From positions 186,001 through 250,000 of the forward strand of contig JAFLBQ010000007.1 of NCBI GenBank assembly GCA_017303805.1: a stretch of 64,000 bases of DNA, read 5' to 3'. The DNA is from Cytophagales bacterium (GTDB lineage Bacteria; Bacteroidota; Bacteroidia; Cytophagales; Cyclobacteriaceae). The notes beneath the pieces were generated by a model. That model was not told the origin of the DNA. It worked only from the letters and a program-made list of their open reading frames with translations, and searched no databases. This document shows positions 47,462 to 56,320 of this stretch, piece by piece. Position numbers and translations under genes: made by a program. How positions within the stretch are numbered: position 1 is the first letter of the stretch; every line of letters starts with the position of its first letter.

Positions 47462-48391
47462 ATGAAATCGGTTCGTGCCTTTGCTCCCGCTACAGTTGCC
47501 AATGTGTGTTGTGGTTTTGATATTTTAGGTTTTGCTGTTGACCATCCGGGCGATGAAGTGAAGCTAACCTTGCGGGATGATAACCTCGTTCAAGTAGTTT
47601 CCATTGAGGGCGATGAGGGCCGACTTCCGCGCGAAGCAGAGAAGAATACGGCAAGCGTAGCAGTGATTTCATTTTTAAAGGCGATAGGCTCTTCGCAAGG
47701 GGTGGATATTGAGTTGAAAAAGAAATTGCCCCTAGGCAGTGGTATGGGCTCCAGCGCGGCAAGCGGTGTAGCCGCTTTAGTGGCGATGAATCAATTACTT
47801 GGTAACCCTTTTACGCGTGCACAACTGGTGCCACATGCCATGGAGGCAGAACGCATTGCGTGTGGTTCGGCTCATGCGGATAATGTAGCTCCCTCGCTGT
47901 TGGGTGGATTTGCACTGGTGCGCGAGTACCAACCGCTTGATATAATTAAAGTGGATGCAACTGAAACGCTCTTTTGCTCGTTGGTGCATCCGCATCTTGA
48001 ATTGAAAACTGAGGACTCACGGAAAGTATTGCGGCATTCCATTTCGTTAAGGGATACTATTACCCAAAGTGGCAATATTGCCGGCTTAATGTTGGGGCTA
48101 ACTAAACCCGACTACGCATTGATAGGTCGCTCGTTGAAAGATGTAATTGCCGAACCGATACGGGCAGCATTTATTCCGGGATTTGAAACAATGCGCAAGG
48201 TTGCTTTAGAGGCCGGGGCCTTGGGTTTTGGTATTTCAGGTTCGGGGCCAACCGTGTTTGCCTTGTCTGAAACAAGGAGCAAAGCACAAACTACTGCAAG
48301 CGCAGTTCAGGTTGAGTTTGAGAAGCGACAACTCAAGGCCGATGTATTTGTATCGAAGGTAAACCAACGGGGAGCTTATATTATTGATTGA
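47462..48391 (+). CDS. thrB: Homoserine kinase
   Basis: The 309-residue GHMP kinase phosphorylates homoserine to O-phosphohomoserine. The ATP-binding loop is PLGSGMGSSAASGVAAL at about residues 90-106. The N-terminal RAFAPATVANVCCGFDILGFAV is typical of ThrB, and the C-terminal GISGSGPTVFAL is the third GHMP motif. It lies 20 bases after thrA and two bases before the preferred thrC ATG. Confidence 0.96.
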   Translation: MKSVRAFAPATVANVCCGFDILGFAVDHPGDEVKLTLRDDNLVQVVSIEGDEGRLPREAEKNTASVAVISFLKAIGSSQGVDIELKKKLPLGSGMGSSAASGVAALVAMNQLLGNPFTRAQLVPHAMEAERIACGSAHADNVAPSLLGGFALVREYQPLDIIKVDATETLFCSLVHPHLELKTEDSRKVLRHSISLRDTITQSGNIAGLMLGLTKPDYALIGRSLKDVIAEPIRAAFIPGFETMRKVALEAGALGFGISGSGPTVFALSETRSKAQTTASAVQVEFEKRQLKADVFVSKVNQRGAYIID

Positions 48392-48393
48392 AG

Positions 48394-49695
48394 ATGAAGT
48401 TTTACAGTACCAACAATAGAAATCATAAAGTAGAATTACGCCAAGCCGTAATTCAGGGTCTGGCACCGGATAACGGCTTGTACATGCCGGAAACCATTCC
48501 GCAGTTTTCACAATCGTTCATTAAATCTTTACCACAGCGTACATTCCACGAAATCGGGTTTGAGGTAGCAAAAGCTTTTTTGAGTGCGAAAGTACCCGAT
48601 CAGGAAATAGAAAGAATAGTGACCCACACGTTGCAGTTTGATGCACCCGTAGTGGAAGTAGCACCTGATGTTGCTGCGCTGGAATTATTCCACGGGCCCA
48701 CATTAGCCTTTAAAGATTTTGGTGCGCGCTTTCTTGCTGGTTTGTTAGGGTACTATGCCAGGCAGCAAGATCGCGAAATCACCATTCTGGTGGCAACCTC
48801 GGGCGATACGGGCAGTGCTGTGGCTAATGCATTTTTAAATGTACCCGGTACGCGGGTTGTGGTTTTATATCCTAAAGGAAAGGTGAGTGTTGCGCAGGAG
48901 AAACAATTTACTACCCTGGGTGGAAATATAACCGCGCTGGAAGTAGCCGGTACGTTCGATGATTGCCAGCGCTTAGTTAAACAAGCGTTTTTAGAGGCAG
49001 AACTAAAACAGAAATTCTTTCTTACCTCGGCCAACTCCATCAATATTGCCCGGTTAATTCCTCAATCCTTTTATTACTTCCGCGCGTACGCACAGTTGAA
49101 CCACAATAAGCCAGTTGTAGTTTCGGTGCCGAGTGGAAACTTTGGTAATCTTACGGCTGGGTTGCTGGCAAAAAAAATGGGCTTGCCGATTAACCATTTC
49201 ATTGCGGCAACAAATGTAAACGATATTGTGCCGTCCTATTTAAAAACAGGAGTGTTTAGTCCAAAGCCTTCGGTGCAAACCATCAGCAACGCCATGGATG
49301 TAGGTAACCCCAGTAATTTTGCCCGCTTGTTGGATTTATTTAATAATGAGTACAAGGAGTTAAGAGAAAGTATCAGTGGCTACGCATTCTCAGATGCAGA
49401 AACCCGCACCGCCATGCAACAGGTTTACAGCAAGAGTACCTATATAACCGATCCGCATGGAGCTGTGGGCTATCTTGGATTAGTGCAATTTCTAAAAGCC
49501 AACCCCGCTTATACTGGTGTGTTTTTAGAAACCGCACACCCCGCTAAGTTTGTAGATGTGGTGGAAGATGTCGTTCCCGTAGAAGTTGAGTTACCGGAGC
49601 GACTTCAAAAATTTATGAGTGGCGAGAAGCAATCTGTTTTAATTCCAACCGGATTTGATGCGTTTAAAGAACTACTTCCAACCTTGCTCACCTAA
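48394..49695 (+). CDS. thrC: Threonine synthase
   Basis: This PLP enzyme of 433 residues converts O-phosphohomoserine to threonine. ATG 48394 (MKFYSTNNRNHKVELRQAV) is preferred to TTG 48388 because it follows the thrB stop by two bases. The PLP lysine is Lys107 in GPTLAFKDFGARF, and the phosphate loop is SGDTGSAVANAF. Residue pattern and length fit the bacterial class. The 3' end overlaps the convergent pcm gene by 24 bases, so both C-termini are encoded on opposite strands of the same DNA. Confidence 0.96.
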   Translation: MKFYSTNNRNHKVELRQAVIQGLAPDNGLYMPETIPQFSQSFIKSLPQRTFHEIGFEVAKAFLSAKVPDQEIERIVTHTLQFDAPVVEVAPDVAALELFHGPTLAFKDFGARFLAGLLGYYARQQDREITILVATSGDTGSAVANAFLNVPGTRVVVLYPKGKVSVAQEKQFTTLGGNITALEVAGTFDDCQRLVKQAFLEAELKQKFFLTSANSINIARLIPQSFYYFRAYAQLNHNKPVVVSVPSGNFGNLTAGLLAKKMGLPINHFIAATNVNDIVPSYLKTGVFSPKPSVQTISNAMDVGNPSNFARLLDLFNNEYKELRESISGYAFSDAETRTAMQQVYSKSTYITDPHGAVGYLGLVQFLKANPAYTGVFLETAHPAKFVDVVEDVVPVEVELPERLQKFMSGEKQSVLIPTGFDAFKELLPTLLT

Positions 49696-50319
49696 CAACG
49701 GCACAAAAGCAAAATTGTCGTATTCTTCTTTTTTGAGCTTACCGTTAAGCTTGCTGATTCGCAGCATCTTTTGGCTCTCCCGATCGCCAACCGGAATAAT
49801 CAAGGTCCCGCCTTCGTGCAGTTGATCGGTTAGTGCAGTTGGTACCACGGGTGCACCAGCCGTAACAATTATTTTATCGTAGGGTGCTTTTGCAGGAATC
49901 CCCTTTGAGCCATCACCATAAAAGAAATAGGGTTTGTAACCGAGGCTCGGTAAAAATTCGCGGGTGCGTTCGTAAAGCTTTTTGTTGTACTCAATGGTGT
50001 ACACTTTGGCGCCAAGCTCTAACAAAACGGCAGCCTGGTAGCCGGAGCCAGTTCCAATTTCCAAAACCTTATCGCCCGGCTTAATATTTAACTTCTCGGT
50101 TTGAAAGGCTACGGTATAAGGCTGTGAAATGGTCTGGCCCTCGCCAATAGGAAAAGCCTTGTCTTCATAGGCGTGGTTGAGCAGGGCATCGTCAAAAAAG
50201 GCATGGCGAGGTACTTTCGCAATTGCGGCCAAAACGGCATCGTTTGAAATGCCTTTTTCGCGTAATTTTTTAACCAATTTGTTGCGCAAACCGCGCTGCT
50301 TGTAGTTGTCTTCAGTCAT
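49672..50319 (-). CDS. pcm: Protein-L-isoaspartate O-methyltransferase
   Basis: The product has 215 residues from ATG 50319; the alternative TTG two codons upstream is less likely. PCMT methylates isoaspartyl residues with AdoMet to start protein repair. The AdoMet motif is VLEIGTGSGYQAAVL; other marks are the GEGQTISQPYTVAFQ and KIIVTAGAP segments. The C-terminal coding end overlaps thrC by 24 bases tail to tail. A 13-base direct repeat lies across and just upstream of the start (50324-50356). Confidence 0.95.
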   Translation of the reverse strand: MTEDNYKQRGLRNKLVKKLREKGISNDAVLAAIAKVPRHAFFDDALLNHAYEDKAFPIGEGQTISQPYTVAFQTEKLNIKPGDKVLEIGTGSGYQAAVLLELGAKVYTIEYNKKLYERTREFLPSLGYKPYFFYGDGSKGIPAKAPYDKIIVTAGAPVVPTALTDQLHEGGTLIIPVGDRESQKMLRISKLNGKLKKEEYDNFAFVPLLGEQGWK

Positions 50320-50323
50320 TGGC

Positions 50324-50356
50324 AAAACGCCATTTTGGCGCTAAAAACGCCATTTT
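50324..50356. repeat. Direct repeat AAAACGCCATTTT at the pcm start
   Basis: AAAACGCCATTTT occurs at 50324-50336 and 50344-50356, a 20-base period (two helical turns), with GGCG between that can pair with either CGCC. The first copy is five bases before the pcm ATG on the opposite strand. This is a possible operator. Confidence 0.45.
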
Positions 50357-50470
50357 TTCACCAGAAACAAAGTTTTAGAAAATGTTTAGGAAAATTGAAA
50401 CTCAACCTGCTACCTTAGGGTTCTCTAATAGCACAGTAAATTCTATTTGCCATAGCGTTAAAACTGTGTA

Positions 50471-50523
50471 ACCTGACCCTGACAGTAGTGGTGGCCCGTC
50501 CACAAACTACTGCAAGGGCAGGT
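50471..50523 (-). other. Long interrupted hairpin downstream of the TPR-CHAT gene
   Basis: Paired segments in order: ACCTG/CAGGT, CCCT/AGGG, CAGTAG/CTACTG and GTGG/CCAC around CCCGT, with small internal loops. The 53-base structure starts 13 bases after the CHAT-gene stop on the minus strand. It is not followed by a T-run, so it may be a mRNA 3'-end stabiliser, a factor-dependent terminator or a short repeat element. Confidence 0.5.
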
Positions 50524-50535
50524 AAATTACCCACT

Positions 50536-53241
50536 CTAAAATCCTATCAGCACAAAGGGCGCCCAATAGTAAGGCGATGCGTATTTTTCAGTGCTTATCA
50601 TCTCTAATTTTGCATCGTGCAGCGCACGGCTAAACGAGGTTCTTTTATTTAACAACCCACTGTAAAACGTAGTCATTAGTTGCGAGGTAGATTCATCCGC
50701 TACACTCCAAAATGAGACCACCAGATTTTTAGCGCCTGCATACACCAACGCACGCGACAGGCCAATTACGCCTTCGCCTTTTGAAATCTTACCTAAACCG
50801 GTTTGGCATGCAGAAAGCGTAACCAGGTTTGCATTCAGATGCAGGTTATAGATTTCGCCACTGAACAGGTTGCCATCCTCAGCTTCCGAATCGTTTTGTA
50901 AAAATATCCGCGAGAGGTCTGGGTTATCTTCATCTACAACACCGTGTGTGGCAAAGTGTACCAGGTCAAACTGCTGCAAGTCATCGCTCTTTACAACTGT
51001 TTCGTTGGCTTTAAAACTCGTAAGCACTTCGCAGGTTATTCTTTTTTCTTTTAAGATGTTTTGAATTTGAGTTACCTCTTTTTTGGTACCGGGCAGAGGG
51101 CTTAGGTTATCTTTTGCAGGAAAAACAATGGGCGCCATTAGCCGGGCAGCCGTAATGGTGTTTGGTTTTTGCTTGACACTTTTTTGTAAGAGCAGGCCGG
51201 CAGAAAGTTCGTACCGTATGGTGAATTTCTGAAGCAGGTAGGGGAGTTTGTTAAACTCGGTTGCTGCTTTGGCAGGCTTGTGCAAGAGGGCCTCAAAAGG
51301 AATTACACTCATTCGGCCGGTAGGCAGAACTACCAGGTTGGTAATGTGGCCGGGTATGCCTGCAGGAATTAGAATATTGCTGAGATTGCCAGCGCTAATC
51401 AAGAATGTTTTGGGATCGCTAAAGAACATGCTATTGCGAAAACCGCTTATGTACTTATCGTATTCTTTTGGTAGTTGACGTTCCTTTATTTCAAATTTTT
51501 TGGCGGCAATTATAAATGTATAGATTCGTGCATTCTTTTCATCGATGAAATAACTGATGATAGCGGTTTGGTTATCCAGTAAATTTTGCAATTGGTTTAT
51601 GCCGGGTGCCTGGGTATTAAATTTCAGGTTGAAGTATTCAGGGAACTGCTTCTCTAAATCAGTAACAAAGTTTTGATAAAGTTTATTTAGTTCAAAAAGT
51701 GTTTCCCGAAGATATTTCTCTTCTTCAGCAGAAGGTTTTTGCGCTAGCTTCTGATTGACTAATGCCAAGGTTGATTTCAGGTTTTTTTCTTCTTCCAGCA
51801 ATTCGGCAGGAATGTTGGCAAACGATTTTGCATTGGCATCTGAAATGGCGGCCTGCAATACGGCCGCTTTGCTTTTTTCAGCAAAATAAAAACATGATTC
51901 GCGGAATCGCTGCCGATGTAAAAATGAAACTTCGCTGAGAAGATAACTCACGCGCACTCCATCGGCATAAATTTCGTTGGCCACCGCCCCCAGCGCGATT
52001 TTATCTGTTTCGTAAGTTGTTAACTGGCGCATACGATCGATAAGCGAATCGCATGTTTGCAGAGTCTGTAAGGCCAATTGCAAATCGGAAACCCGCAAAG
52101 TTTTACTGAGGTGGCGTGCTTCAAGGGCTTGCGCCTTGTACATGAGCGAGTACAAAAGCTGTGTACCATTATAAAAATTGAATTGTGTTGGGTTAATACG
52201 GGTGTCCTCCGAATTGAAGGAAGGAAGGTTTGCAATAAGTGCGCGTTGGTAAGAATTCAACGCTTCATTATAGTGGTGTTGCGCCAGTTTTTCATTCCCT
52301 ATCAAATTTAAAACGTATGCTACATCGGGGTGTTTTTCTCCAAGCGAAGTTTGGTACATGGTTAACGCCTTGGTGTAAAACTCTAAGGCAACAGGGCTGT
52401 TACCCATGCTGGAATACGTTTGCCCAAGATTCATTAATACCAATGCTTTGTTGGGGTGGGGCTGTGTGTAAATCTTTTCCCAAATGGCTAGTGCGGTGTT
52501 GTAGTAATTAACCGCATCGCCAAATTGTTTGTCAAGTTGATTTAAATACCCGAGGTTGGTATTGGCAATGGCAATTTTAGGATGTTGGTTGCCATGAAGT
52601 TTTTTGTACATGGTTAATGCCAGTGTGTAGTACTCAAGTGATTTGTCGATGTCTATTTTAATATAAACCAGGCCGAGGTCGTTGTACGTAGCGGCAATCA
52701 GCTCGTGATCGGCAGGCAATTTTTCCTGGCGGATAGTTAAGGCATGCAACAAGTGTTCTTCGGCTTGTGCTTTTTTGCCTGCGGTTCGGTACACATTACC
52801 CAGGTGGGCCAATGCATCGGCTTTTTCGAGGCTGCGCGGGAGGCCTTCCGCATCAAACTTTTTCAATGCGCTTTGCAGTTCTTCCTCGGCAAGATCGATT
52901 CGGCTTTGATTTAGCCAAAGCAAACCCCGGTTAGTTTGCGTAACGGCTTGCTGTTTGCCGGAATTCTTTAATTCGTTAGTTCGTGCCAGCAGTACACTTA
53001 AAAGTTTGTCGGCTTCATCCAGTTTCCCTAAACGAATAAGGGCTTCGGCTTTCTTATTTTGCACTTCGATCTCTGCAACCGATGCGGTGGGCATTAACTC
53101 ACCGGCTAATGCAATAACCTCTTCGTACCTGGAGTCGCTAAGTAGCTGGTTAAGTTTATCAAGAGGGTTGGGGGCAGTAGCTTTTTGGGCAAACAAGGTT
53201 GCCGATAGCAAAACAAACGCAGTAAGGAGTAGCTTCTGCAT
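50536..53241 (-). CDS. Secreted TPR-CHAT caspase-like protein
   Basis: The 901-residue protein has a signal peptide ending ATLFAQ. About eight TPR units follow at residues 30-340 (for example AIANTNLGYLNQLDKQFGDAVNYYNTAL in consecutive helices), then a helical linker. A C-terminal CHAT domain occupies about 620-900 with His766 in FATHG and Cys812 in LSACQTG, a complete caspase-like dyad. CHAT peptidases cut proteins; this one would act in the periplasm or outside the cell. It is last in a three-gene unit with gaps of one and two bases (lipoprotein, beta-barrel, TPR-CHAT). The physiological target is unknown. Confidence 0.93.
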   Translation of the reverse strand: MQKLLLTAFVLLSATLFAQKATAPNPLDKLNQLLSDSRYEEVIALAGELMPTASVAEIEVQNKKAEALIRLGKLDEADKLLSVLLARTNELKNSGKQQAVTQTNRGLLWLNQSRIDLAEEELQSALKKFDAEGLPRSLEKADALAHLGNVYRTAGKKAQAEEHLLHALTIRQEKLPADHELIAATYNDLGLVYIKIDIDKSLEYYTLALTMYKKLHGNQHPKIAIANTNLGYLNQLDKQFGDAVNYYNTALAIWEKIYTQPHPNKALVLMNLGQTYSSMGNSPVALEFYTKALTMYQTSLGEKHPDVAYVLNLIGNEKLAQHHYNEALNSYQRALIANLPSFNSEDTRINPTQFNFYNGTQLLYSLMYKAQALEARHLSKTLRVSDLQLALQTLQTCDSLIDRMRQLTTYETDKIALGAVANEIYADGVRVSYLLSEVSFLHRQRFRESCFYFAEKSKAAVLQAAISDANAKSFANIPAELLEEEKNLKSTLALVNQKLAQKPSAEEEKYLRETLFELNKLYQNFVTDLEKQFPEYFNLKFNTQAPGINQLQNLLDNQTAIISYFIDEKNARIYTFIIAAKKFEIKERQLPKEYDKYISGFRNSMFFSDPKTFLISAGNLSNILIPAGIPGHITNLVVLPTGRMSVIPFEALLHKPAKAATEFNKLPYLLQKFTIRYELSAGLLLQKSVKQKPNTITAARLMAPIVFPAKDNLSPLPGTKKEVTQIQNILKEKRITCEVLTSFKANETVVKSDDLQQFDLVHFATHGVVDEDNPDLSRIFLQNDSEAEDGNLFSGEIYNLHLNANLVTLSACQTGLGKISKGEGVIGLSRALVYAGAKNLVVSFWSVADESTSQLMTTFYSGLLNKRTSFSRALHDAKLEMISTEKYASPYYWAPFVLIGF

Positions 53242-53243
53242 GG

Positions 53244-54191
53244 TTAAAACCGGTAGTAGTAGCTTAAAGTTGTAACATCATTGCGCGTAAGCCCATCCGG
53301 GTTTACTTTGCGTTGTGTAAATTTCTTTCCGAGCAACAGTCGCACACCTGATTTTACATTGAAATTATAACCGGCCGTAACAATACCGGATAGGGCCATT
53401 CCGGTGGTGCCATCCAGTTTAATGCGCTGCATGGTGTTTACATCGGTAATTTCATCTTTGGTAATCCGAAAGATGGGTAAGAGGCCGACAGTAAAATTGA
53501 AGCGTGCATAGCGAAAGTTGCGTTCAGCCCGCAGCATTACATCGGTGCCGCGCTTTAACTCATAGGCAATCATGTTGTCGCGCACATAGTCTTCGCCTTC
53601 GCCATTTAGGTAAACAGGAATCCACGCGCCCCAGGTGTAGTGGTTTTCGTTTCTGTTAAAGGGATGTTGAATGCCCGTGGCCAGCAACCATTTTTTGGTG
53701 ATGAGCGAAATACCGGCAATGGCATCGTAGGTACCGAGGCTGGTTTGATAGTACATAGGCAATTGTAAGCCTGTAGTGTTGGATCGCAGATTGGATTTGT
53801 TGGACCGGACTTTTCCACCTACTGAAGCGCTGAGATCAAACTTTTCGGATGAGAAGAGATTTCGCGTAAAGCACAAAGAGATGTCGCCCAGGCCACTGGT
53901 ACTTCCAAAGTTTCCATCCACAGCCTGATAAGGTACTTTTATCTGAAAAAAAGTTTTGTCGTTGATCAGGTTAAAGCTCGCATCAATGTTGGCCACATAA
54001 ACCACAGGCGAAAGGGTAGTGGTGCCTTTGTAAATGCTCACTTCCATGCTACGTAGTTTAACGGGTACCTTTTTATTAAAAGGTTGATCGGGTTTCATGG
54101 CGCCCATCGTACAAAAGCCGGCATCGCTGCACCCTTGCCCAAAGGCATTTAGTGTAATGGTTGCGAGTAAAAAAAGTAATCCTGTCTTCAT
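53244..54191 (-). CDS. Putative outer-membrane beta-barrel protein
   Basis: The 315-residue protein has a signal peptide (about 1-18, ending AFGQ) and a short Cys-containing start (GCSDAGFCTMG). About 12 amphipathic strands end in a terminal aromatic (VTTLSYYYRF), the usual barrel ending. Strand-like pieces such as FDLSASVGGKVRSN and ARFNFTVGLLPIFRI support this. No named family is recognised. It sits one base downstream of the lipoprotein gene and two bases upstream of the TPR-CHAT gene, so the three are almost certainly co-expressed. Confidence 0.8.
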   Translation of the reverse strand: MKTGLLFLLATITLNAFGQGCSDAGFCTMGAMKPDQPFNKKVPVKLRSMEVSIYKGTTTLSPVVYVANIDASFNLINDKTFFQIKVPYQAVDGNFGSTSGLGDISLCFTRNLFSSEKFDLSASVGGKVRSNKSNLRSNTTGLQLPMYYQTSLGTYDAIAGISLITKKWLLATGIQHPFNRNENHYTWGAWIPVYLNGEGEDYVRDNMIAYELKRGTDVMLRAERNFRYARFNFTVGLLPIFRITKDEITDVNTMQRIKLDGTTGMALSGIVTAGYNFNVKSGVRLLLGKKFTQRKVNPDGLTRNDVTTLSYYYRF

Positions 54192-54192
54192 G

Positions 54193-54717
54193 TTACTTTT
54201 GGCCAGTTATAGCTACGGCATCTATTTCATTCCATCCATCAACCGCAGCGCTGTTAATGGCCATGCGGATTGCATCGGCCATAAAGGTGGTTTCAATAAG
54301 GTGAATAGCCAATATCCTGGATTGCTTTGGTAAATCGGTGGCGGCTGGTTTGCTGTACACCGTTACCCATTTTTGGGTAGCTGCATTTCGCAGCAGCACG
54401 GTATCTATTGCACCGGGGTTATAGGTCTCAAAGATTTCTATCTTCTTTACGGTTTGCTGCTCGCTAAAGCCAAGTACTAAAAATTCCCGTTGGCCATCTG
54501 CGGTAAGCGAGGCCCAGGCGTTTGGTAAATCGTCATGTGTAGGGTACACATTTTCTTCGCCCAGCGCGCGGGTCGCAGCCCAGTTGGTTGTTGAATATTG
54601 CGAGCTGAAGGCGATTACAGAGGAGGCGTATTGCTTTACTTTTTCACCTTTAAACGGCTCAAAGTCGGTGCATGCACCCAAACAAATAATAATCAGAACA
54701 ACACCTGTGTGCTTCAT
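54193..54717 (-). CDS. Lipoprotein with discoidin-like (F5/8 type C) fold
   Basis: The 174-residue protein has a signal ending LGAC with lipidated Cys16. The mature part resembles a galactose-binding beta sandwich: SSQYSTTNWAATRALGEENVYP, then WASLTADGQREFLVLGFSEQQ, and VKKIEIFETYNPGAI. Many such domains bind carbohydrate or protein surfaces. It is the first gene of the lipoprotein/barrel/TPR-CHAT unit. I infer a surface or periplasmic recognition subunit for the putative protease complex. The fold call is by pattern only. Confidence 0.75.
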   Translation of the reverse strand: MKHTGVVLIIICLGACTDFEPFKGEKVKQYASSVIAFSSQYSTTNWAATRALGEENVYPTHDDLPNAWASLTADGQREFLVLGFSEQQTVKKIEIFETYNPGAIDTVLLRNAATQKWVTVYSKPAATDLPKQSRILAIHLIETTFMADAIRMAINSAAVDGWNEIDAVAITGQK

Positions 54718-54791
54718 GGGGGTACTGAAGGAACAGGCTAAAATTACAATTTTTGCACGGGCTTCCTATTATTTTCAAATCATTGCGCGTA

Positions 54792-55772
54792 TTACATTCC
54801 CAACGATTGATTTTCTATTGAAGCCAACTCAATGATTTTTTCGTATTCGGCCGGGTTAAGGTCATTAAAGAAGTAATGTACCGGGTTGGCAATGATGCCG
54901 TTCACAAACACTTCGTAGTGCAAGTGCGGTGCTGTAGAAAGTCCGGTATCGCCTACATAGCCAATTAAATCTCCACGTTTAACTTTTTGTCCTTGCCGCA
55001 CGGCAAAACCATGCATGTGTGCATACCGGGTGCGGTACCCAAAGCCATGATCAATCTCAATCATTTTACCATAGCCACTAAAGCTCACATCAAGTTTGTC
55101 AATTACACCATCGGCTGTAGCATAAATCGGGGTGCCAATGGCTGCTGCAAAGTCAATTCCGGTGTGCATTTTCTTTACTTTATAAATGGGATGAAAACGC
55201 ATACCAAAGCCAGATGCCAATGCAATTAACTGTTTGTTGGCAACCGGTTGAATGGCCGGAATGGCGGCAAATAATTTCTCTTTGTTTTTAGTTAGTTCCA
55301 CCACCTCGTCTTGCGATTTGGATTCGATGTAAAGCTTTCTGCGCAGGTTATCTACACTTTCCGAGAGCTTCACAATCAGGTCGGCATGGATAATGGATTT
55401 ATTTTTAATGTCTTCGTAGCGATCCAGACCACCCACACCGGCTTCGCGAATACTTTTATCAATCGGCTCGGCACCCAATACCACGCGATAGATATTATCA
55501 TCGCGGTACTCCATGTTAGCTAATTGCTTATGGAGTTTATCAACTTCTGCGTTAAGGTTTTCGTAGTAGAATTCCAGTTCTTTCACTTCGTTGCGCAGCA
55601 AAAGTTCTTTGGGCGATTCGAAGTAAGCTCCGTACAAAATAAGAAGCCCAACAGCCATGGCTACGGTAAGACAAACAATACCCAGTGTATTGAGAATGAG
55701 ATCCCACGTAGAGGTTTTAATTCGCTCGTACTTACAGGTTTCGGTGTCGTAGTAATACTTTATTCTTGCCAT
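54792..55772 (-). CDS. M23-family peptidoglycan endopeptidase
   Basis: The 326-residue protein has one N-terminal transmembrane helix (about 25-48), a coiled coil (about 55-90 and 130-165), and a C-terminal LytM/M23 domain (about 185-310). Zinc ligands are all present: His203 and Asp207 in MHTGID, His285 in HLHYE, with catalytic His252/His254 in YAHMHG. It probably cuts peptide cross-links in the wall from the periplasmic face. The degenerate version lacking ligands, found in EnvC-like activators, is not the case here. Confidence 0.93.
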   Translation of the reverse strand: MARIKYYYDTETCKYERIKTSTWDLILNTLGIVCLTVAMAVGLLILYGAYFESPKELLLRNEVKELEFYYENLNAEVDKLHKQLANMEYRDDNIYRVVLGAEPIDKSIREAGVGGLDRYEDIKNKSIIHADLIVKLSESVDNLRRKLYIESKSQDEVVELTKNKEKLFAAIPAIQPVANKQLIALASGFGMRFHPIYKVKKMHTGIDFAAAIGTPIYATADGVIDKLDVSFSGYGKMIEIDHGFGYRTRYAHMHGFAVRQGQKVKRGDLIGYVGDTGLSTAPHLHYEVFVNGIIANPVHYFFNDLNPAEYEKIIELASIENQSLGM

Positions 55773-55781
55773 AATGTGTAA

Positions 55782-56318
55782 CTAGTGTGGCCTGAAGATT
55801 TTAATTACCTCAGGATTACATTCTAAAAAGGGGCCATTTAAAAGATCAATGCAATAGGGAATGGCCGGAAACACAGCATTCAAACATTGGCGGATAGCTT
55901 TTGGTTTCCCGGGCAAATTTACAATTAAAGTCTGATTTCGAATGCCGGCCGTCTGGCGCGATAAAATGGCCGTAGGCACGTATTTTAAACTTTCCAGCCG
56001 CATAAGCTCACCAAAACCGGGCATCATTTTATTACAAACGGCCGTAGTTGCTTCGGGGGTAATATCGCGTAGCGCAGGCCCTGTGCCGCCACTGGTTATT
56101 ATTAAACAGCAGTTTTGCTGGTCGGCCATTTGAATCAAAGTTTTCTCAATCAAGGGTTGTTCATCGGGTACAACCGCATATTCCGATTCCCACGGGCTAA
56201 GTAAATACTCTTTTAATGTGCTCACAATGGCCTTACCGGGTATATCTTCGTAAATACCCTGGCTGGCTCGGTCCGATACGTTAATGATGCCAATACGAAT
56301 GAGCTTGGAAGCTGTCAT
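55782..56318 (-). CDS. mog: Molybdopterin adenylyltransferase
   Basis: The 178-residue MogA/MoaB-type protein activates molybdopterin with ATP before molybdate insertion. Marks are GIINVSDRASQG, the SGGTGPALRDITPEAT motif that binds the nucleotide, and the VNLPGKPKAI segment. No other molybdenum cofactor genes are adjacent. It sits three bases from the trhO stop and nine bases from the M23 gene on the same strand, so a mixed-function operon is likely. Confidence 0.92.
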   Translation of the reverse strand: MTASKLIRIGIINVSDRASQGIYEDIPGKAIVSTLKEYLLSPWESEYAVVPDEQPLIEKTLIQMADQQNCCLIITSGGTGPALRDITPEATTAVCNKMMPGFGELMRLESLKYVPTAILSRQTAGIRNQTLIVNLPGKPKAIRQCLNAVFPAIPYCIDLLNGPFLECNPEVIKIFRPH

Positions 56319-56320
56319 GC

